Shown: positions 16,819-26,860 of the stretch, one piece after another
Position numbering within the stretch: position 1 is the stretch's first letter
Layout: every line of letters begins with the position of its first letter
Source of the DNA: Firmicutes bacterium HGW-Firmicutes-14
GTDB taxonomy: Bacteria > Bacillota > Thermincolia > Thermincolales > UBA2595
Reading direction: 5' to 3'
Assembly: GCA_002840275.1 (NCBI GenBank)
Contig: PHAB01000013.1
Location: 1-64,000, forward strand
Length of the DNA: 64,000 nt
The notes under the pieces: generated by a model
Told to the model about the DNA's origin: nothing
The model's input: the letters and a program-made list of their open reading frames with translations, nothing else
The model's database searches: none
Position numbers and translations under genes: made by a program

Positions 16819-19757
16819 TTACCGTCAGGGGAATAGTTAGTGCATCCAAAAAACCGTTCTTCACTGGTTTTGCTTTTCCTGACTATCATGTACCCGTCAT
16901 CACACCTGGGGCATTTGAATATATCTCCGCAAGCAACCCGGTCATTGGTCATAAAGTCACATACTTCCGGGTCATTGGTGCACATAAACAGGCGCAGTCC
17001 ATAGTTCTTGTTGAATTCATACTGTAGCGGGAATCCACACTCCGGGCACCGCAGATTGAAATGGTCCACGATGTTTTTGTTGAGATTTTCGGCACAGGAC
17101 AGGTCATGTTCTTTGGTCAGTTCCACCAGAAAACGGGATGGTTTGCTGAGCGGCGCCAGTATGTATACCCGGTTTTTGGTCCGGGTCAGGGCAACATAAA
17201 ACAGCCTTCTCTCCTCAGCAAAGGGTACTGTTTTGTCCTCAAAGGTAACCATGTTGATTATTGGGTCATTTTCGATCTGGGCCGGGAAGCCGTATTTGCT
17301 TTCCAGCATATTCACGATGATAACATTGTCATAGCCCAATCCCTTAGAGCTGTGGGCGGTCATAAAGGTTATGTCTTCTTCCGGATATTGTTCGCAAATG
17401 AATTTATTTTTCACCTGCTCAGAAAAACCGCCTGAATTGAGGATTGCGTGCCTGTCAAATCCATAACGTCCGATGAGCAAAATACTTGATTTGGGCCCGT
17501 GTTCCTCCACTATCTTCCCGATTACTTCAATTAAAGCCAGGTTCCTGAACTTGTTCGGTTTAAATGAATCATCATAGGTTTGAATGACTATAGGATTTTT
17601 TATGCTTTTCGGCGAGATAAGCCGCTTTTTTATTTGCAGAGGGTTCTTCTGAATAAAGTTCCCGGCTATATCTATCAGCTCCTGGGAGTTCCGGTAGGTA
17701 TGGGTGATCTGCAGCTCGCGTCCCGCCCCCATCAGTTCAAGAAATCTGGTAAACAGGGAAATATCAGCGCCGGCAAAGGCATATATAGACTGCCAGTCAT
17801 CCCCCACGGCTACCACCTTGGCCCCCGTAATATCGGCCAGGCGCTTGGTTAGATTAAACCTCTGCCTGGCGATGTCCTGGAATTCGTCAATGATAATGTA
17901 TTTATAAGTCAGGGTTATATGGGCATCTTCCATTTCCCGCAGCAGGATTTCCGCATCATTAATCATGTCGGCAAAATCTATCTGGTTGTTTTGTTTCAGC
18001 CTGTCCTGATAGTAATCATATACCGCCCTGGCAATGCTCAGAAAGAGCCTGGTGCGCACATTATCTGTTTTATTTTCCAGCACTTCAAAGCCTGAAGCAT
18101 TGTATCCATTGGACTTAAACTTTTCGATAAACTCCAGCATGAAAAGAATCAGTTTTACTATGTACTTGTCTTTGCTGGTGGCCGCCAGCTGGCGGTAAAC
18201 CTCTTCATCACTCCTGGGCTTAAGCACAAAGCCCTTTTTGGTTAATTCCTCCGCTAAGTGTTCAATAAACTGTCTTTTATCATTATAAGCCGCCCAAGTG
18301 GTAATCAGCCCGGTCCCGTGTTTCCGGTGGAGGTCCCTTTTGTAGTTTATACCTTTTATGTACCGGGCCAAATCTTTCGGTGAATAAATAAAGCTCCTAT
18401 AGGATTCGGTAATCCCGAAATGCTCGATATAGCAGTCGTTTTCTCCCTGTTGGATATAGAAATCGGGAGTATATTTTTTCCGCCCCACCCCGGTTGCAAA
18501 TGGGTAGGGCTTTTCGTATTCGTAATCGATGCTGTTCATGTAAAGGAAATTGGCAATCTGCACTTCCTGGACAGAACGCAGGTACTCGCCTCTGATGGTG
18601 TAAGACTTCTTCTTCCTCTTATCAGCTACTGTTTTGATATACTGCCCCAGCCCGCTTTTTATGGTCTCAAAATCCAAAGCCGCCTTATACTGGTGATATT
18701 CATTCAATGACTTAAACTGCATGACGGTCTCAGGAACGTCAAAATAGTATCCGAAGAACAGGATCAGCTTCTTGAGTAAAGATTTATTTCCATAGATGCT
18801 TTTTTCCAGCATTTCAAAGACAATATTATAGGCATAGGGATTAACCTGGGGAGGTTCAGGGCTGGCCTTTTTCAGCAATTCATACCCGAACGCATGGAAT
18901 GTGGTTACCTTGGCCGGAATCCTCAGTTTGTCACATATCCGCTCCTTAAGTTCCTCAACGGCTTTGTTGGTATAGGAGATAACTATAATATCCCTGGGGT
19001 CAATGCTGCACTTGTCCACCAGATATTTTACCTTGGCTGCCATCGTGGTAGTCTTACCGGCTCCGGCCCCGGCGATCAGCAGGCAATAATCATCATCTGT
19101 CAGCACAGCCCGGCGCTGCTCTTCATCCAGTAAGACATCGGGGTCAACAGCTTTAAGCATATTGTCAAAGTAAGCTTTATACTTGATAAGTTTTTCGGAA
19201 ATAAAGTTTTCGTTGTGCCGGTCTACTTCAGTGTGGAGCTGCCTCATACAGTGCTTAAACCGGGCAACCTGTGGCAGGTCAAAACCAAGTCTGGCATGGT
19301 TTGATTCGATATAATCTGCTGCCTGGGAGTCTTTCAGCAGCTCAAGGTATTTGTGATATTGTTCATACAGTTGTACCTGCTCGGAACTGGGAATATACCT
19401 GTCATTGGCAAAAAGCTCGGCATAGTCTTTTTCAAAGGAAATCAGCACATTGCGGATTATGCTGTAGTCAGGTTCGGGGTCAGGTGCGGCGTCATGGTCG
19501 ATTATAGGGCCAGGCATGGTTCCATAGCCCGGCGTGGGTTCAGAGCCATGATGTCCGGTTTGGGCCGGTATATCCGTGCTCACAGGGCCAATGGTATCTG
19601 TACCTATGTAAGCTGGATTACCGCATTCGGCCACACATGCCTCTTTTGCGCTGTCTCCACCGGCACAAAAATAACTGCCGGGCAAACCACAATAAGGACA
19701 AGCTTCAGCCTTGTCCGAAATTTGGTTATTACATTCCGGGCAGTTGATAAGGGCCAT
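16788..19757 (-). CDS. UvrD/Rep-like helicase with zinc ribbons (HelD-type)
   Basis: 989 residues from ATG 19757 (GGAG upstream). N-terminal zinc ribbon CPECNNQISDKAEACPYCG, then superfamily 1 helicase motifs: Walker A AGAGAGKTTTMAAK, DEFQDIARQ, GDDWQSIYAFAGAD, TAHSSKGLGYDNV, RRLFYVALTRTK. Between motifs Ia and II lies an insert with YEKPYPF...KYTPDFYI...CYIEHFG, which looks like a PD-(D/E)xK nuclease as in DNA helicase IV-type proteins. The C-terminus has two topoisomerase-type zinc fingers (CPECGFPL..., CPRCDDGYM...). Likely a DNA repair or anti-phage helicase-nuclease beside the restriction island. Confidence 0.85.
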   Translation of the reverse strand: MALINCPECNNQISDKAEACPYCGLPGSYFCAGGDSAKEACVAECGNPAYIGTDTIGPVSTDIPAQTGHHGSEPTPGYGTMPGPIIDHDAAPDPEPDYSIIRNVLISFEKDYAELFANDRYIPSSEQVQLYEQYHKYLELLKDSQAADYIESNHARLGFDLPQVARFKHCMRQLHTEVDRHNENFISEKLIKYKAYFDNMLKAVDPDVLLDEEQRRAVLTDDDYCLLIAGAGAGKTTTMAAKVKYLVDKCSIDPRDIIVISYTNKAVEELKERICDKLRIPAKVTTFHAFGYELLKKASPEPPQVNPYAYNIVFEMLEKSIYGNKSLLKKLILFFGYYFDVPETVMQFKSLNEYHQYKAALDFETIKSGLGQYIKTVADKRKKKSYTIRGEYLRSVQEVQIANFLYMNSIDYEYEKPYPFATGVGRKKYTPDFYIQQGENDCYIEHFGITESYRSFIYSPKDLARYIKGINYKRDLHRKHGTGLITTWAAYNDKRQFIEHLAEELTKKGFVLKPRSDEEVYRQLAATSKDKYIVKLILFMLEFIEKFKSNGYNASGFEVLENKTDNVRTRLFLSIARAVYDYYQDRLKQNNQIDFADMINDAEILLREMEDAHITLTYKYIIIDEFQDIARQRFNLTKRLADITGAKVVAVGDDWQSIYAFAGADISLFTRFLELMGAGRELQITHTYRNSQELIDIAGNFIQKNPLQIKKRLISPKSIKNPIVIQTYDDSFKPNKFRNLALIEVIGKIVEEHGPKSSILLIGRYGFDRHAILNSGGFSEQVKNKFICEQYPEEDITFMTAHSSKGLGYDNVIIVNMLESKYGFPAQIENDPIINMVTFEDKTVPFAEERRLFYVALTRTKNRVYILAPLSKPSRFLVELTKEHDLSCAENLNKNIVDHFNLRCPECGFPLQYEFNKNYGLRLFMCTNDPEVCDFMTNDRVACGDIFKCPRCDDGYMIVRKSKTSEERFFGCTNYSPDGKGCNFMMKLK

Positions 19758-19818
19758 AGTGATACTCCTAGATAGATGTCTTGCACCACACTGGCTCAGA
19801 CTCAATAATAAAACAAGA

Positions 19819-20532
19819 TCAATGATTCCAATTTTCATGTTTTACCGGTAACCTGTTAAGCTCATCTTTGTAAAAGCGCCATTTTGGCAAAAACTTGTCC
19901 ATATAAGCAGTAAATATACCGTTATGCTTTCTTTCCAACAAGTGTACCATTTCATGTACTACAACATATTCCAGATATTCAGGCGGTTTTTTAGCCAGCT
20001 CCAGGTTTAACCATATACGTCCTGCAACACGATTGCAGGTACCCCATTTAGTTCTCATCTTCTTAATTCCAAACTCATTTACCTTTACTTTCAACTTCTT
20101 TTCCCATTTTGTAATCAGTTCTGGCAAGACCCTTTTTAATTGAGCCCGATACCATTCATCAATTATTCTCTGTCTCTTATCCAAAGATGTCCCAGGGCGG
20201 ATATAGAGAATAATGGTACTATGCTGTAACTCAATTTTCGGTGGCGCTTCAATTTCCACTATTCTTAGAAGATATCGTTTCCCATTATAATAGTGACTTT
20301 CCCTATTTAGAAATTCCCTGGGCGCTTCTCTGTCCTGATTCCTGAATTTTTCCTGTTGTTTTTTAATCCAGCTCAGTTTTGAAAGGGCATAGACCCGTAT
20401 AGTATCTAAATCCAGCCTCAGAGGTGCGGCAATACGGACTCTGCCAGCAGGCGGGTGCACACTGAGATGAATATTTTTGATATCCTTTTTTTCAACATCT
20501 ATGATAATATCTCCAAGTCGCAGCTGTTCCAT
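19819..20532 (-). CDS. DUF45/YgjP-type (M48-like) zinc peptidase of the type I RM operon
   Basis: About 237 residues. A metallopeptidase motif VVVHEMVHLLERKHN lies near the C-terminus, with the upstream KMRTKWGTCNRVAGRIWLNL stretch typical of the YgjP/DUF45 family. The start overlaps the end of hsdR (ATG at 20532; an in-frame TTG at 20544 is possible). These peptidases are regular passengers of type I restriction operons. Their job is unknown; processing of the restriction complex is one idea (inference). Confidence 0.85.
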   Translation of the reverse strand: MEQLRLGDIIIDVEKKDIKNIHLSVHPPAGRVRIAAPLRLDLDTIRVYALSKLSWIKKQQEKFRNQDREAPREFLNRESHYYNGKRYLLRIVEIEAPPKIELQHSTIILYIRPGTSLDKRQRIIDEWYRAQLKRVLPELITKWEKKLKVKVNEFGIKKMRTKWGTCNRVAGRIWLNLELAKKPPEYLEYVVVHEMVHLLERKHNGIFTAYMDKFLPKWRFYKDELNRLPVKHENWNH

Positions 20533-20533
20533 A

Positions 20534-23500
20534 TTAATATTCAACCTGCTTCTTTATAATCGGAAATATTCTCTCCACTTCATCCACATCCTTTAGTACT
20601 TCGTACAACCCACGCTTAATAACCTTTTCCTTGGCATCATTTCCGCGCCACCCGTCAGGACGGTACTCAAGGACAGCATCGTGAATCAATAAGGCCAGAT
20701 CTTTATTTTTCCCCAGGTTATTATACAGCGCCCTTTTGGCCGGTGTATTTAAGGTTTCAGGTATGCTTTCACTTTTGCCTTCCTGTACTGTTTTAGCAAG
20801 GTCAGCAATCTTTTTCAGATACTCCTCATAACTGATGGCATTTTCTTTACGCTCTTTAATAATTGCACTCAGTAATATGGACATCTCTTCAAAGAAAGCA
20901 GGATCAATTAGATGTTCCTTAATTATCTTACTTCTGACATTATTCTCAATCGTTTCGGCAACCGCTTCTTTATTCCCTTTAATGCTCTTGGGCAGGCTGC
21001 CAATAGCGTCTGCAATGCCGGTCTTAACAATCAGTTCAATAAGGGACAATTCGCCAAAAGGAGATATGTTCTGCGGTTCATCGGCCTGAATATAATTATC
21101 AATCAAGTAACGCATATCAGCCTCATAAGTTTTCAGGTCGAGAGTTTCACCACTGGCTTTTCGTATCTCTTCACGCAGTTTAAGATAAAAGTCGAGTAAC
21201 TCTTTGACCTTAATAATTTCATCCTCTATATAACCTGCAGCTTCCATGTCATCAGCAATATTGGCATAAGCCCGCAAAAAAGCAACTGTTCCTTTGTAAA
21301 GCGCTGTCCTTTGAACTTCCTTTGCTTTTAATTCTGCGGGAATTTCGGTATTTCCACAGAAGTAGCGGATGTGTTCAAGAGTGCCTTTGGGAAGCTCTAC
21401 CGGTTCACAGAGCAGCGCCAATTGTTCGATGGCATTATCAAGGCGCTCCCGGCCCTTTTTAAGCCTGTCCTGAAGCAGGATATCACAGTCGGTTTTTTCA
21501 AAAACATCGTAATCAAGTTCGGAAGTATATACTGCGACTGCGTTTTCAACCTTCCGGAAAAGGTCTTTGTAATCAACTATGTACCCAAACTGCTTGTCTT
21601 CTGTATCAAGCCTGTTGACCCGGCAAATTGCCTGAAATAATCCATGGTCCTGCATGGATTTGTCAATATAAAGATAGGTGCAGCTTGGCGCATCAAAACC
21701 GGTCAACAGCTTATCTACCACGATTAAAAGGCGCATGTTGGCAGGCTCTTCGATGAACTTCTCTTTAGCCTCGTCCTCATAGGTTTCTGTTTTTGTTTTA
21801 CCTGATTTTGCAGTTACATTTTCAAGTAAATCAGAATAAATTTTGTAGATATACTCTTTTTCTGTCTCCGTGTTGGCGCCGGTATCTTCGGTAATAATGT
21901 CCCGTGTGCTTGGATTGTAGGAAGTAACAACGGCACATTTGCCCTTAAATTCAGTTTTTTGAAACAGCTCAAAATAGCGGCATGCTTCGTAAATACTGGA
22001 AGCTATGAGAATGGCATTTCCTCTCTCAGAACTGAGCCTTGGTTTTACACTAAAATCGAAAACCACATCACTAACTACTTTTTCTATACGTGAGCGTGAA
22101 CTCAAAACCTTCTGCATAGTACCCCATTTTTTCCGGAGTTCCGCTTTTTGAAAGTCATTCAGGCCTTTTGTTTTAATGTCAAACCAGGCATCGATACGCT
22201 GGGGTGAAGAAATTTTCTGGTCAATATCCCGGGCTTCATAAATCAAATCCAAAACTACTTCATCAGCCACAGCTTCGTTGAATTTATAGGTATGTATGTA
22301 TTTCCCGAATACCTCCAGACTGGTCTCCCTGTCTTTCTTTAACAACGGTGTGCCAGTGAAACCAATAAATACGGCGCTAGGCAGCATGGCCTTCATTACC
22401 CGGTGCAGTTTCCCGCTCTGAGTGCGATGGCACTCGTCTACAAAAAGAAACAGTTCACCCACTGCCTGGGAAGGCTGGCTTTCCAGTTCCTTGATAAATT
22501 CCTCGAAATTGTCCACATTTTTCCGACCGAATTTGTGCACCAGAGAACACAGGAGTCGCGGTTTAGCCTGAGCCAGCTGGATCATTAAATCCCGACCGCT
22601 GGATGTGCGTTTTATGGGTTCCCCGGCATCATTAAACACCCGTTCTATCTGTTTATCCAGCTCATCACGATCAGTAATGATTGCCACACGGGCATTAGGG
22701 TTGTTCTCTAGAATCCATTTGGCAAGAAGCACCATAACGATACTCTTTCCGCTGCCCTGGGTATGCCAGATAATACCGCCCTCACACCTCCTGACATGTT
22801 CCTGGGCAGCTTTAATACCAAAATACTGATGCACCCGGGGCAGTTTCTTTATCCCTCCGTCAAAGAGCACAAAATCATATATTAATTCGATGAGCCGATT
22901 CTTATTACACATCTTAATCAGATACTTATCGAGCTGCAGACGGCTATTATCCTCCACGTCTTCTTTCCATTTGAGAAAGAACTTTTCCGGTGTGCCAATT
23001 GTACCATAGCGCAATCCCTCGGTATCATTTCCGGCAAAAACAAACTGGATGGTGGAAAAGAACTGACCAATAAACTCCCTTTTCTGATTGACGATGCTCT
23101 GCCGAATTCCATCTCCGATAGATACAGTACTGCGTTTAAGTTCTAGCACACCAATGGCGATTCCGTTGACATAGAGTACGATGTCAGGCCGTTTGTCACG
23201 ATTGCCCTGTACCGTTACTTCTTCAGCAATAGCAAAGTCGTTCTTTTCGGGTAGTTGCCAGTTAATTAGTTGAACCGTCTGAAAGTTTTCTCCCACTTCA
23301 GCCTTAACCTGTATACCATAACGAAGGAGGTTGTAAACGTTTTTGTTGTTGGTATAGAGGCTTTCGTTATAGTTATTGGCAGTTACCCGCAGCTCATGCA
23401 GGGTTTTAGCAATGAGGATGTCATTGCAGCCCGTTTTAATTAGATAGTCCGTTAGCAAACACTCTTCAACATTGCTGTTGTCAGGGCGTTCTTCCCAGTT

Positions 23501-23587
23501 GCCGAGATAGGTGTAGCCCAATTCATCCTGAAATAATTTGACTATCCGGTTTTGGGTGGCCCGTTCTATTTGTCCTACGGTACTCAT
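20534..23587 (-). CDS. hsdR: Type I restriction enzyme, R subunit
   Basis: 1017 residues. The N-terminal nuclease domain has RPDIVLYVNGIAIGVLELKRS, the PD-ExK core. The motor domain has Walker A GSGKSIVM, DECH box VDECHRTQ, GFTGTPLL and VNRLDTEDKQFGY. The C-terminal helical part binds the methylase core. It cuts DNA far from unmethylated sites after ATP-driven translocation. Full length for the family. 9 bases after the NucS-like gene. Confidence 0.93.
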   Translation of the reverse strand: MSTVGQIERATQNRIVKLFQDELGYTYLGNWEERPDNSNVEECLLTDYLIKTGCNDILIAKTLHELRVTANNYNESLYTNNKNVYNLLRYGIQVKAEVGENFQTVQLINWQLPEKNDFAIAEEVTVQGNRDKRPDIVLYVNGIAIGVLELKRSTVSIGDGIRQSIVNQKREFIGQFFSTIQFVFAGNDTEGLRYGTIGTPEKFFLKWKEDVEDNSRLQLDKYLIKMCNKNRLIELIYDFVLFDGGIKKLPRVHQYFGIKAAQEHVRRCEGGIIWHTQGSGKSIVMVLLAKWILENNPNARVAIITDRDELDKQIERVFNDAGEPIKRTSSGRDLMIQLAQAKPRLLCSLVHKFGRKNVDNFEEFIKELESQPSQAVGELFLFVDECHRTQSGKLHRVMKAMLPSAVFIGFTGTPLLKKDRETSLEVFGKYIHTYKFNEAVADEVVLDLIYEARDIDQKISSPQRIDAWFDIKTKGLNDFQKAELRKKWGTMQKVLSSRSRIEKVVSDVVFDFSVKPRLSSERGNAILIASSIYEACRYFELFQKTEFKGKCAVVTSYNPSTRDIITEDTGANTETEKEYIYKIYSDLLENVTAKSGKTKTETYEDEAKEKFIEEPANMRLLIVVDKLLTGFDAPSCTYLYIDKSMQDHGLFQAICRVNRLDTEDKQFGYIVDYKDLFRKVENAVAVYTSELDYDVFEKTDCDILLQDRLKKGRERLDNAIEQLALLCEPVELPKGTLEHIRYFCGNTEIPAELKAKEVQRTALYKGTVAFLRAYANIADDMEAAGYIEDEIIKVKELLDFYLKLREEIRKASGETLDLKTYEADMRYLIDNYIQADEPQNISPFGELSLIELIVKTGIADAIGSLPKSIKGNKEAVAETIENNVRSKIIKEHLIDPAFFEEMSILLSAIIKERKENAISYEEYLKKIADLAKTVQEGKSESIPETLNTPAKRALYNNLGKNKDLALLIHDAVLEYRPDGWRGNDAKEKVIKRGLYEVLKDVDEVERIFPIIKKQVEY

Positions 23588-23596
23588 AATAATCCC

Positions 23597-24523
23597 TCAA
23601 CTCTTAATAAGTTTAAAACTCACCTGATATCTGAAAAAATCTATATTTCGGGTAACAGACAGCGCTCTCTTGATGCGCAGATCATCATCAAAACCAATAA
23701 TTATACCTCTGACGGTTTGTTCTTCTTCTGCCAGTTCTTCCAAAACATAACCCATATACCTCTGAATCTGGCCAACAACATTATCACTGACTCTGCCTTT
23801 TTTCAACTCGACTACCAATAATTCCTTTTTATCTTTACTTAAGGCGAGAATATCAATAGGGCCGGTATCACTAGGATATTGTTGTCCTACAATTTCTCCG
23901 TCCACCTCGTAGATATCGTAATCTTTGCCTAATTCGGTTTGCCTCCAGTTTTGTACCAGGAAATCTTCAAGATGTTTTTCGAGGGCAAATACCGAAGGGT
24001 CTTCAACGTTTTCGTCATTTAGAATAATTATTTGCGGTTTACCACCCCAAACAAGCTTGTCAATTTCCTCAGCATATTGGCTTATTGAACACACTGTTAA
24101 TGCTGAACCAGCTGAACTTTTCAAAAGATCGCTCATGGCTGCCCGTTCTATAAGGTTGGGATACCATTTGACAGTCCTGCGGTGCGGCAGAATAGCTTGG
24201 GGATGATATGAATACTCATCCAGTATTTCCCCAACATAATAGCTGCCGGAACCGTTAGGAGATAATACTATATCACCGTTTTTTATGCCTTTCGATATTG
24301 TCCACAGCGCTCCACAAGCCAGTCCTGCGGCAACTTTGGATTTATCGGGGAAGTCCTCTAGATAAATCGGAATAAATTTCTTGTTAAATTCTCTCCAATT
24401 CTCTGGCAATTTCCCGGTAAGATTTATATTTTCTAAAAAATCAGTGCCGATGAAATTGTTTTTAAAGCATTCTTCAGCGTAAATACTTTTGGGTCCCAGC
24501 ATAACTCTGTAATAGTTTTTCAT
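23597..24523 (-). CDS. PUA/EVE-like plus NucS-like (DUF91) nuclease
   Basis: 308 residues. The N-terminal half (W-TISKGIKNGDIVLSPNGSG, YYVGEI, HRRTVKW) resembles the PUA-like fold used as a modified-base reader. The C-terminal half has GPIDILALSKDKKELLVVELKKG and QIQRYMGYV, the D-(I/V)-E-x-K core of NucS/DUF91 nucleases. The gene overlaps hsdS by 4 bases and lies 9 bases before hsdR, so it is a fixed part of the operon. It may act on modified or branched DNA, or replace a specificity function (inference). Confidence 0.8.
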   Translation of the reverse strand: MKNYYRVMLGPKSIYAEECFKNNFIGTDFLENINLTGKLPENWREFNKKFIPIYLEDFPDKSKVAAGLACGALWTISKGIKNGDIVLSPNGSGSYYVGEILDEYSYHPQAILPHRRTVKWYPNLIERAAMSDLLKSSAGSALTVCSISQYAEEIDKLVWGGKPQIIILNDENVEDPSVFALEKHLEDFLVQNWRQTELGKDYDIYEVDGEIVGQQYPSDTGPIDILALSKDKKELLVVELKKGRVSDNVVGQIQRYMGYVLEELAEEEQTVRGIIIGFDDDLRIKRALSVTRNIDFFRYQVSFKLIKS

Positions 24524-25833
24524 ACCAACCTAATCCTCCCAGTTAAAAGAGTTTGCATCATGCCCTGTTTTATTTGCTTATACTTGGCGAGCTTGTTCTC
24601 CATGGCAGCGATTTCGGCATCCATATCGGAGAGTATGCTGGCAATGCGGGTTTGTTCGGTTATGGTTGGTGGGAGGTTTATGGGTAATACCTTAGCAATT
24701 CTACCTGTGTAGCTTTGTTGTTTAGTCCCTTGACAGTATTTAAAAGCTAACTCATTACCATAAAGAACATAAAAATGATACAAATATTCCAATGTAATTT
24801 CGTTTTTAATAGGAAAAAGAGCCATACATGACTGATTCGTTGTAGCTTCTACTCCAACTATTCCACAGCTTCCTCGTGTACCTTCCGCTTCTAGCCCAGT
24901 AATAGCTATTAAAAAGGTCTCTTTAGGCAAGATTTTAAGACTAGTTTTTATCACGGCTTCTTTTGTGATTTTTTCTTCAGTATCAGTAACTACATTGTAG
25001 TCGAGTTCGCCGCTTGTAATCCATGGGATATCCCCTTTATAATACTCCGGCCTTCCCCTATAGGGAGTCATTCCACTACTAAAACCAGTTAACACATCTT
25101 CAAATCTGCATGACTTCCAATCCTCGGGTATCAGCCCCAATTCGGTCTGTTTATATTTTTTCGTCTTATTACCGAACCCCGGTAGCCGCTTTTTGCCGGT
25201 AAGCAGTTGCTGCATGGCTCCCTGCTTGATGGCACGCTTTTTGGCGATGAGCTTTTCTAGGGATTGTATCAGGGCATCGGTATCAGAAAGAGCATTGGCA
25301 ATAGCCGTTTGTTCGGCAAGGGTTGGTAATGGCACCCTTATTTTAGCTAGATCTCGAGTATAGATAGCTGCCACACTTGTTGTTCCTGTTGCAATCCCCC
25401 TTAATTGAATAAGAACTAATTTCGTGTTTAAAACAAAATTCATAAAATGGTTCGATGAAACCAAATTAGAATCAAATTTTAACCTTAAAATATTAGAATT
25501 AAAATATGCTATTGACAATTCATTTTGCCATATGGCAATTTTGCCTACAAGATCCAATGTATTTCTTGTGTTAAATAAAATATCGCCTAAATTAAGCTTG
25601 TCTTTTTCTGATGGGGTTATGATATTAGTGATATATTCTAATTTATCCAGTACAATGTTACCACGACCAAGATTCCCCATTTTAATCAAAGGGTTTAATG
25701 TTTCTTTTTCGGTATTTGGGTAATTTCCTCCTAACTGCATTGAACAAATGATTGTTCCAAGTTCGTGGACTTCCCAATCCTCCGGTATCACCCCAACCTC
25801 AGTCTGCTTGTATCCTTTTGGTATATTATTCAT
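24520..25833 (-). CDS. hsdS: Type I restriction enzyme, S (specificity) subunit
   Basis: 437 residues from ATG 25833 (AAAGGAGG inside the end of the RhuM gene). Two half-repeats, each starting YKQTE-G-IPEDW, hold the two target-recognition domains (about residues 1-190 and 215-410). Helical spacers LAEQTAIANALSDTDALIQSLEKLIAKKRAIKQG and a near copy at the C-terminus form the coiled coils. Complete; the target cannot be read from sequence. Confidence 0.92.
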   Translation of the reverse strand: MNNIPKGYKQTEVGVIPEDWEVHELGTIICSMQLGGNYPNTEKETLNPLIKMGNLGRGNIVLDKLEYITNIITPSEKDKLNLGDILFNTRNTLDLVGKIAIWQNELSIAYFNSNILRLKFDSNLVSSNHFMNFVLNTKLVLIQLRGIATGTTSVAAIYTRDLAKIRVPLPTLAEQTAIANALSDTDALIQSLEKLIAKKRAIKQGAMQQLLTGKKRLPGFGNKTKKYKQTELGLIPEDWKSCRFEDVLTGFSSGMTPYRGRPEYYKGDIPWITSGELDYNVVTDTEEKITKEAVIKTSLKILPKETFLIAITGLEAEGTRGSCGIVGVEATTNQSCMALFPIKNEITLEYLYHFYVLYGNELAFKYCQGTKQQSYTGRIAKVLPINLPPTITEQTRIASILSDMDAEIAAMENKLAKYKQIKQGMMQTLLTGRIRLV

Positions 25834-26860
25834 CACTGCCTCCTTTTTCAGCTTCAAGGAGTTTCTTGATGTACCTGTCAAAATCGGATTCAAAGAGGCG
25901 GTCCTGCTTCTTCTTAAAAACTTCATACTCTTTTAAGGCCAAGGCCTGAGCGACTTCATGGCTTATGGTGCCGGCATTAGTCAGTATTTCATACTCACTG
26001 AACTTTAAAAATTCGTTGAGTTTTTCTATCCAATCCTTCATATACATGGGTTTCTGCCGTACCGCCTGGAGTTCCGCATAGTCCAAATACATGGTAACAA
26101 TACGGTTCAAATGTTCTATTTCCGGTTGATCCAGATAATTCTTGGCAACAGTTACATCACTGGGCATGATTTTCCCCTCCGGACCCTTGCGCCACGAAGT
26201 CAGGCCCATATTGGGCTTTGTACTGTCTGCCCTTTTTAATATAATCTCTGCAGCAGTCTGACCGGTAATAGCAAAATGTAATTTGTTCTGCACGGTAGCG
26301 AAAAACTTCTGGGTATCCTCAGTCTTCGGGGAATAATCTATAGAGGTTGCATATATATCCGTGATCTTTTGATATACCATGCGTTCACTGGCTCGAATAT
26401 CACGGATCTCTTCCAGCAAATCCTCAAAGAACCTGGCGCTGAAGCGGGAACCGTATTTGAAACGATCACTGTCAATAGCAAAACCCTTGTGAATATATTG
26501 CTGCAATATGGTGATCGCCCATTGCCTGAACTGGGTGCCCCGCTCGGAATTCACCCTGTAACCTACTGCGATGATTGCCTCAAGGGAGTAGCAAGTGATA
26601 TTGCGGGTTACTTTCCGGGTTCCCTCTCTTTGAACTACCGAGAATTCCTCGGTAGTTGATTTTTCATCCAGCTCCTTTTCCTTATAGATATTCTTAAGAT
26701 GGAGGGAAATATTATCGGCAGTACAGTCAAACAATTCTGCCATTCGTTTTTGAGGAAGCCAGATATTTTCATTAGCATATAACACTTCGATATTTATTTT
26801 TCCATCAGCGGTTTGATATACCGTTATCTGGTTATCCGGTAATTTTTTTCTGCTGCTCAT
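25826..26860 (-). CDS. RhuM-family protein of the RM operon
   Basis: 344 residues of the virulence-protein RhuM family. An N-terminal HTH-like part has LPQKRMAELFDCTADNISLHLKN, followed by the conserved YSLEAIIAVGYRVNSERGTQFRQWA and a long helical C-terminus. No known catalytic motif. It overlaps hsdM by 4 bases and hsdS by 8 bases. RhuM genes are common between hsdM and hsdS; their function is not settled. Its first codons recur as a 39-base copy at 39301-39339. Confidence 0.88.
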   Translation of the reverse strand: MSSRKKLPDNQITVYQTADGKINIEVLYANENIWLPQKRMAELFDCTADNISLHLKNIYKEKELDEKSTTEEFSVVQREGTRKVTRNITCYSLEAIIAVGYRVNSERGTQFRQWAITILQQYIHKGFAIDSDRFKYGSRFSARFFEDLLEEIRDIRASERMVYQKITDIYATSIDYSPKTEDTQKFFATVQNKLHFAITGQTAAEIILKRADSTKPNMGLTSWRKGPEGKIMPSDVTVAKNYLDQPEIEHLNRIVTMYLDYAELQAVRQKPMYMKDWIEKLNEFLKFSEYEILTNAGTISHEVAQALALKEYEVFKKKQDRLFESDFDRYIKKLLEAEKGGSDE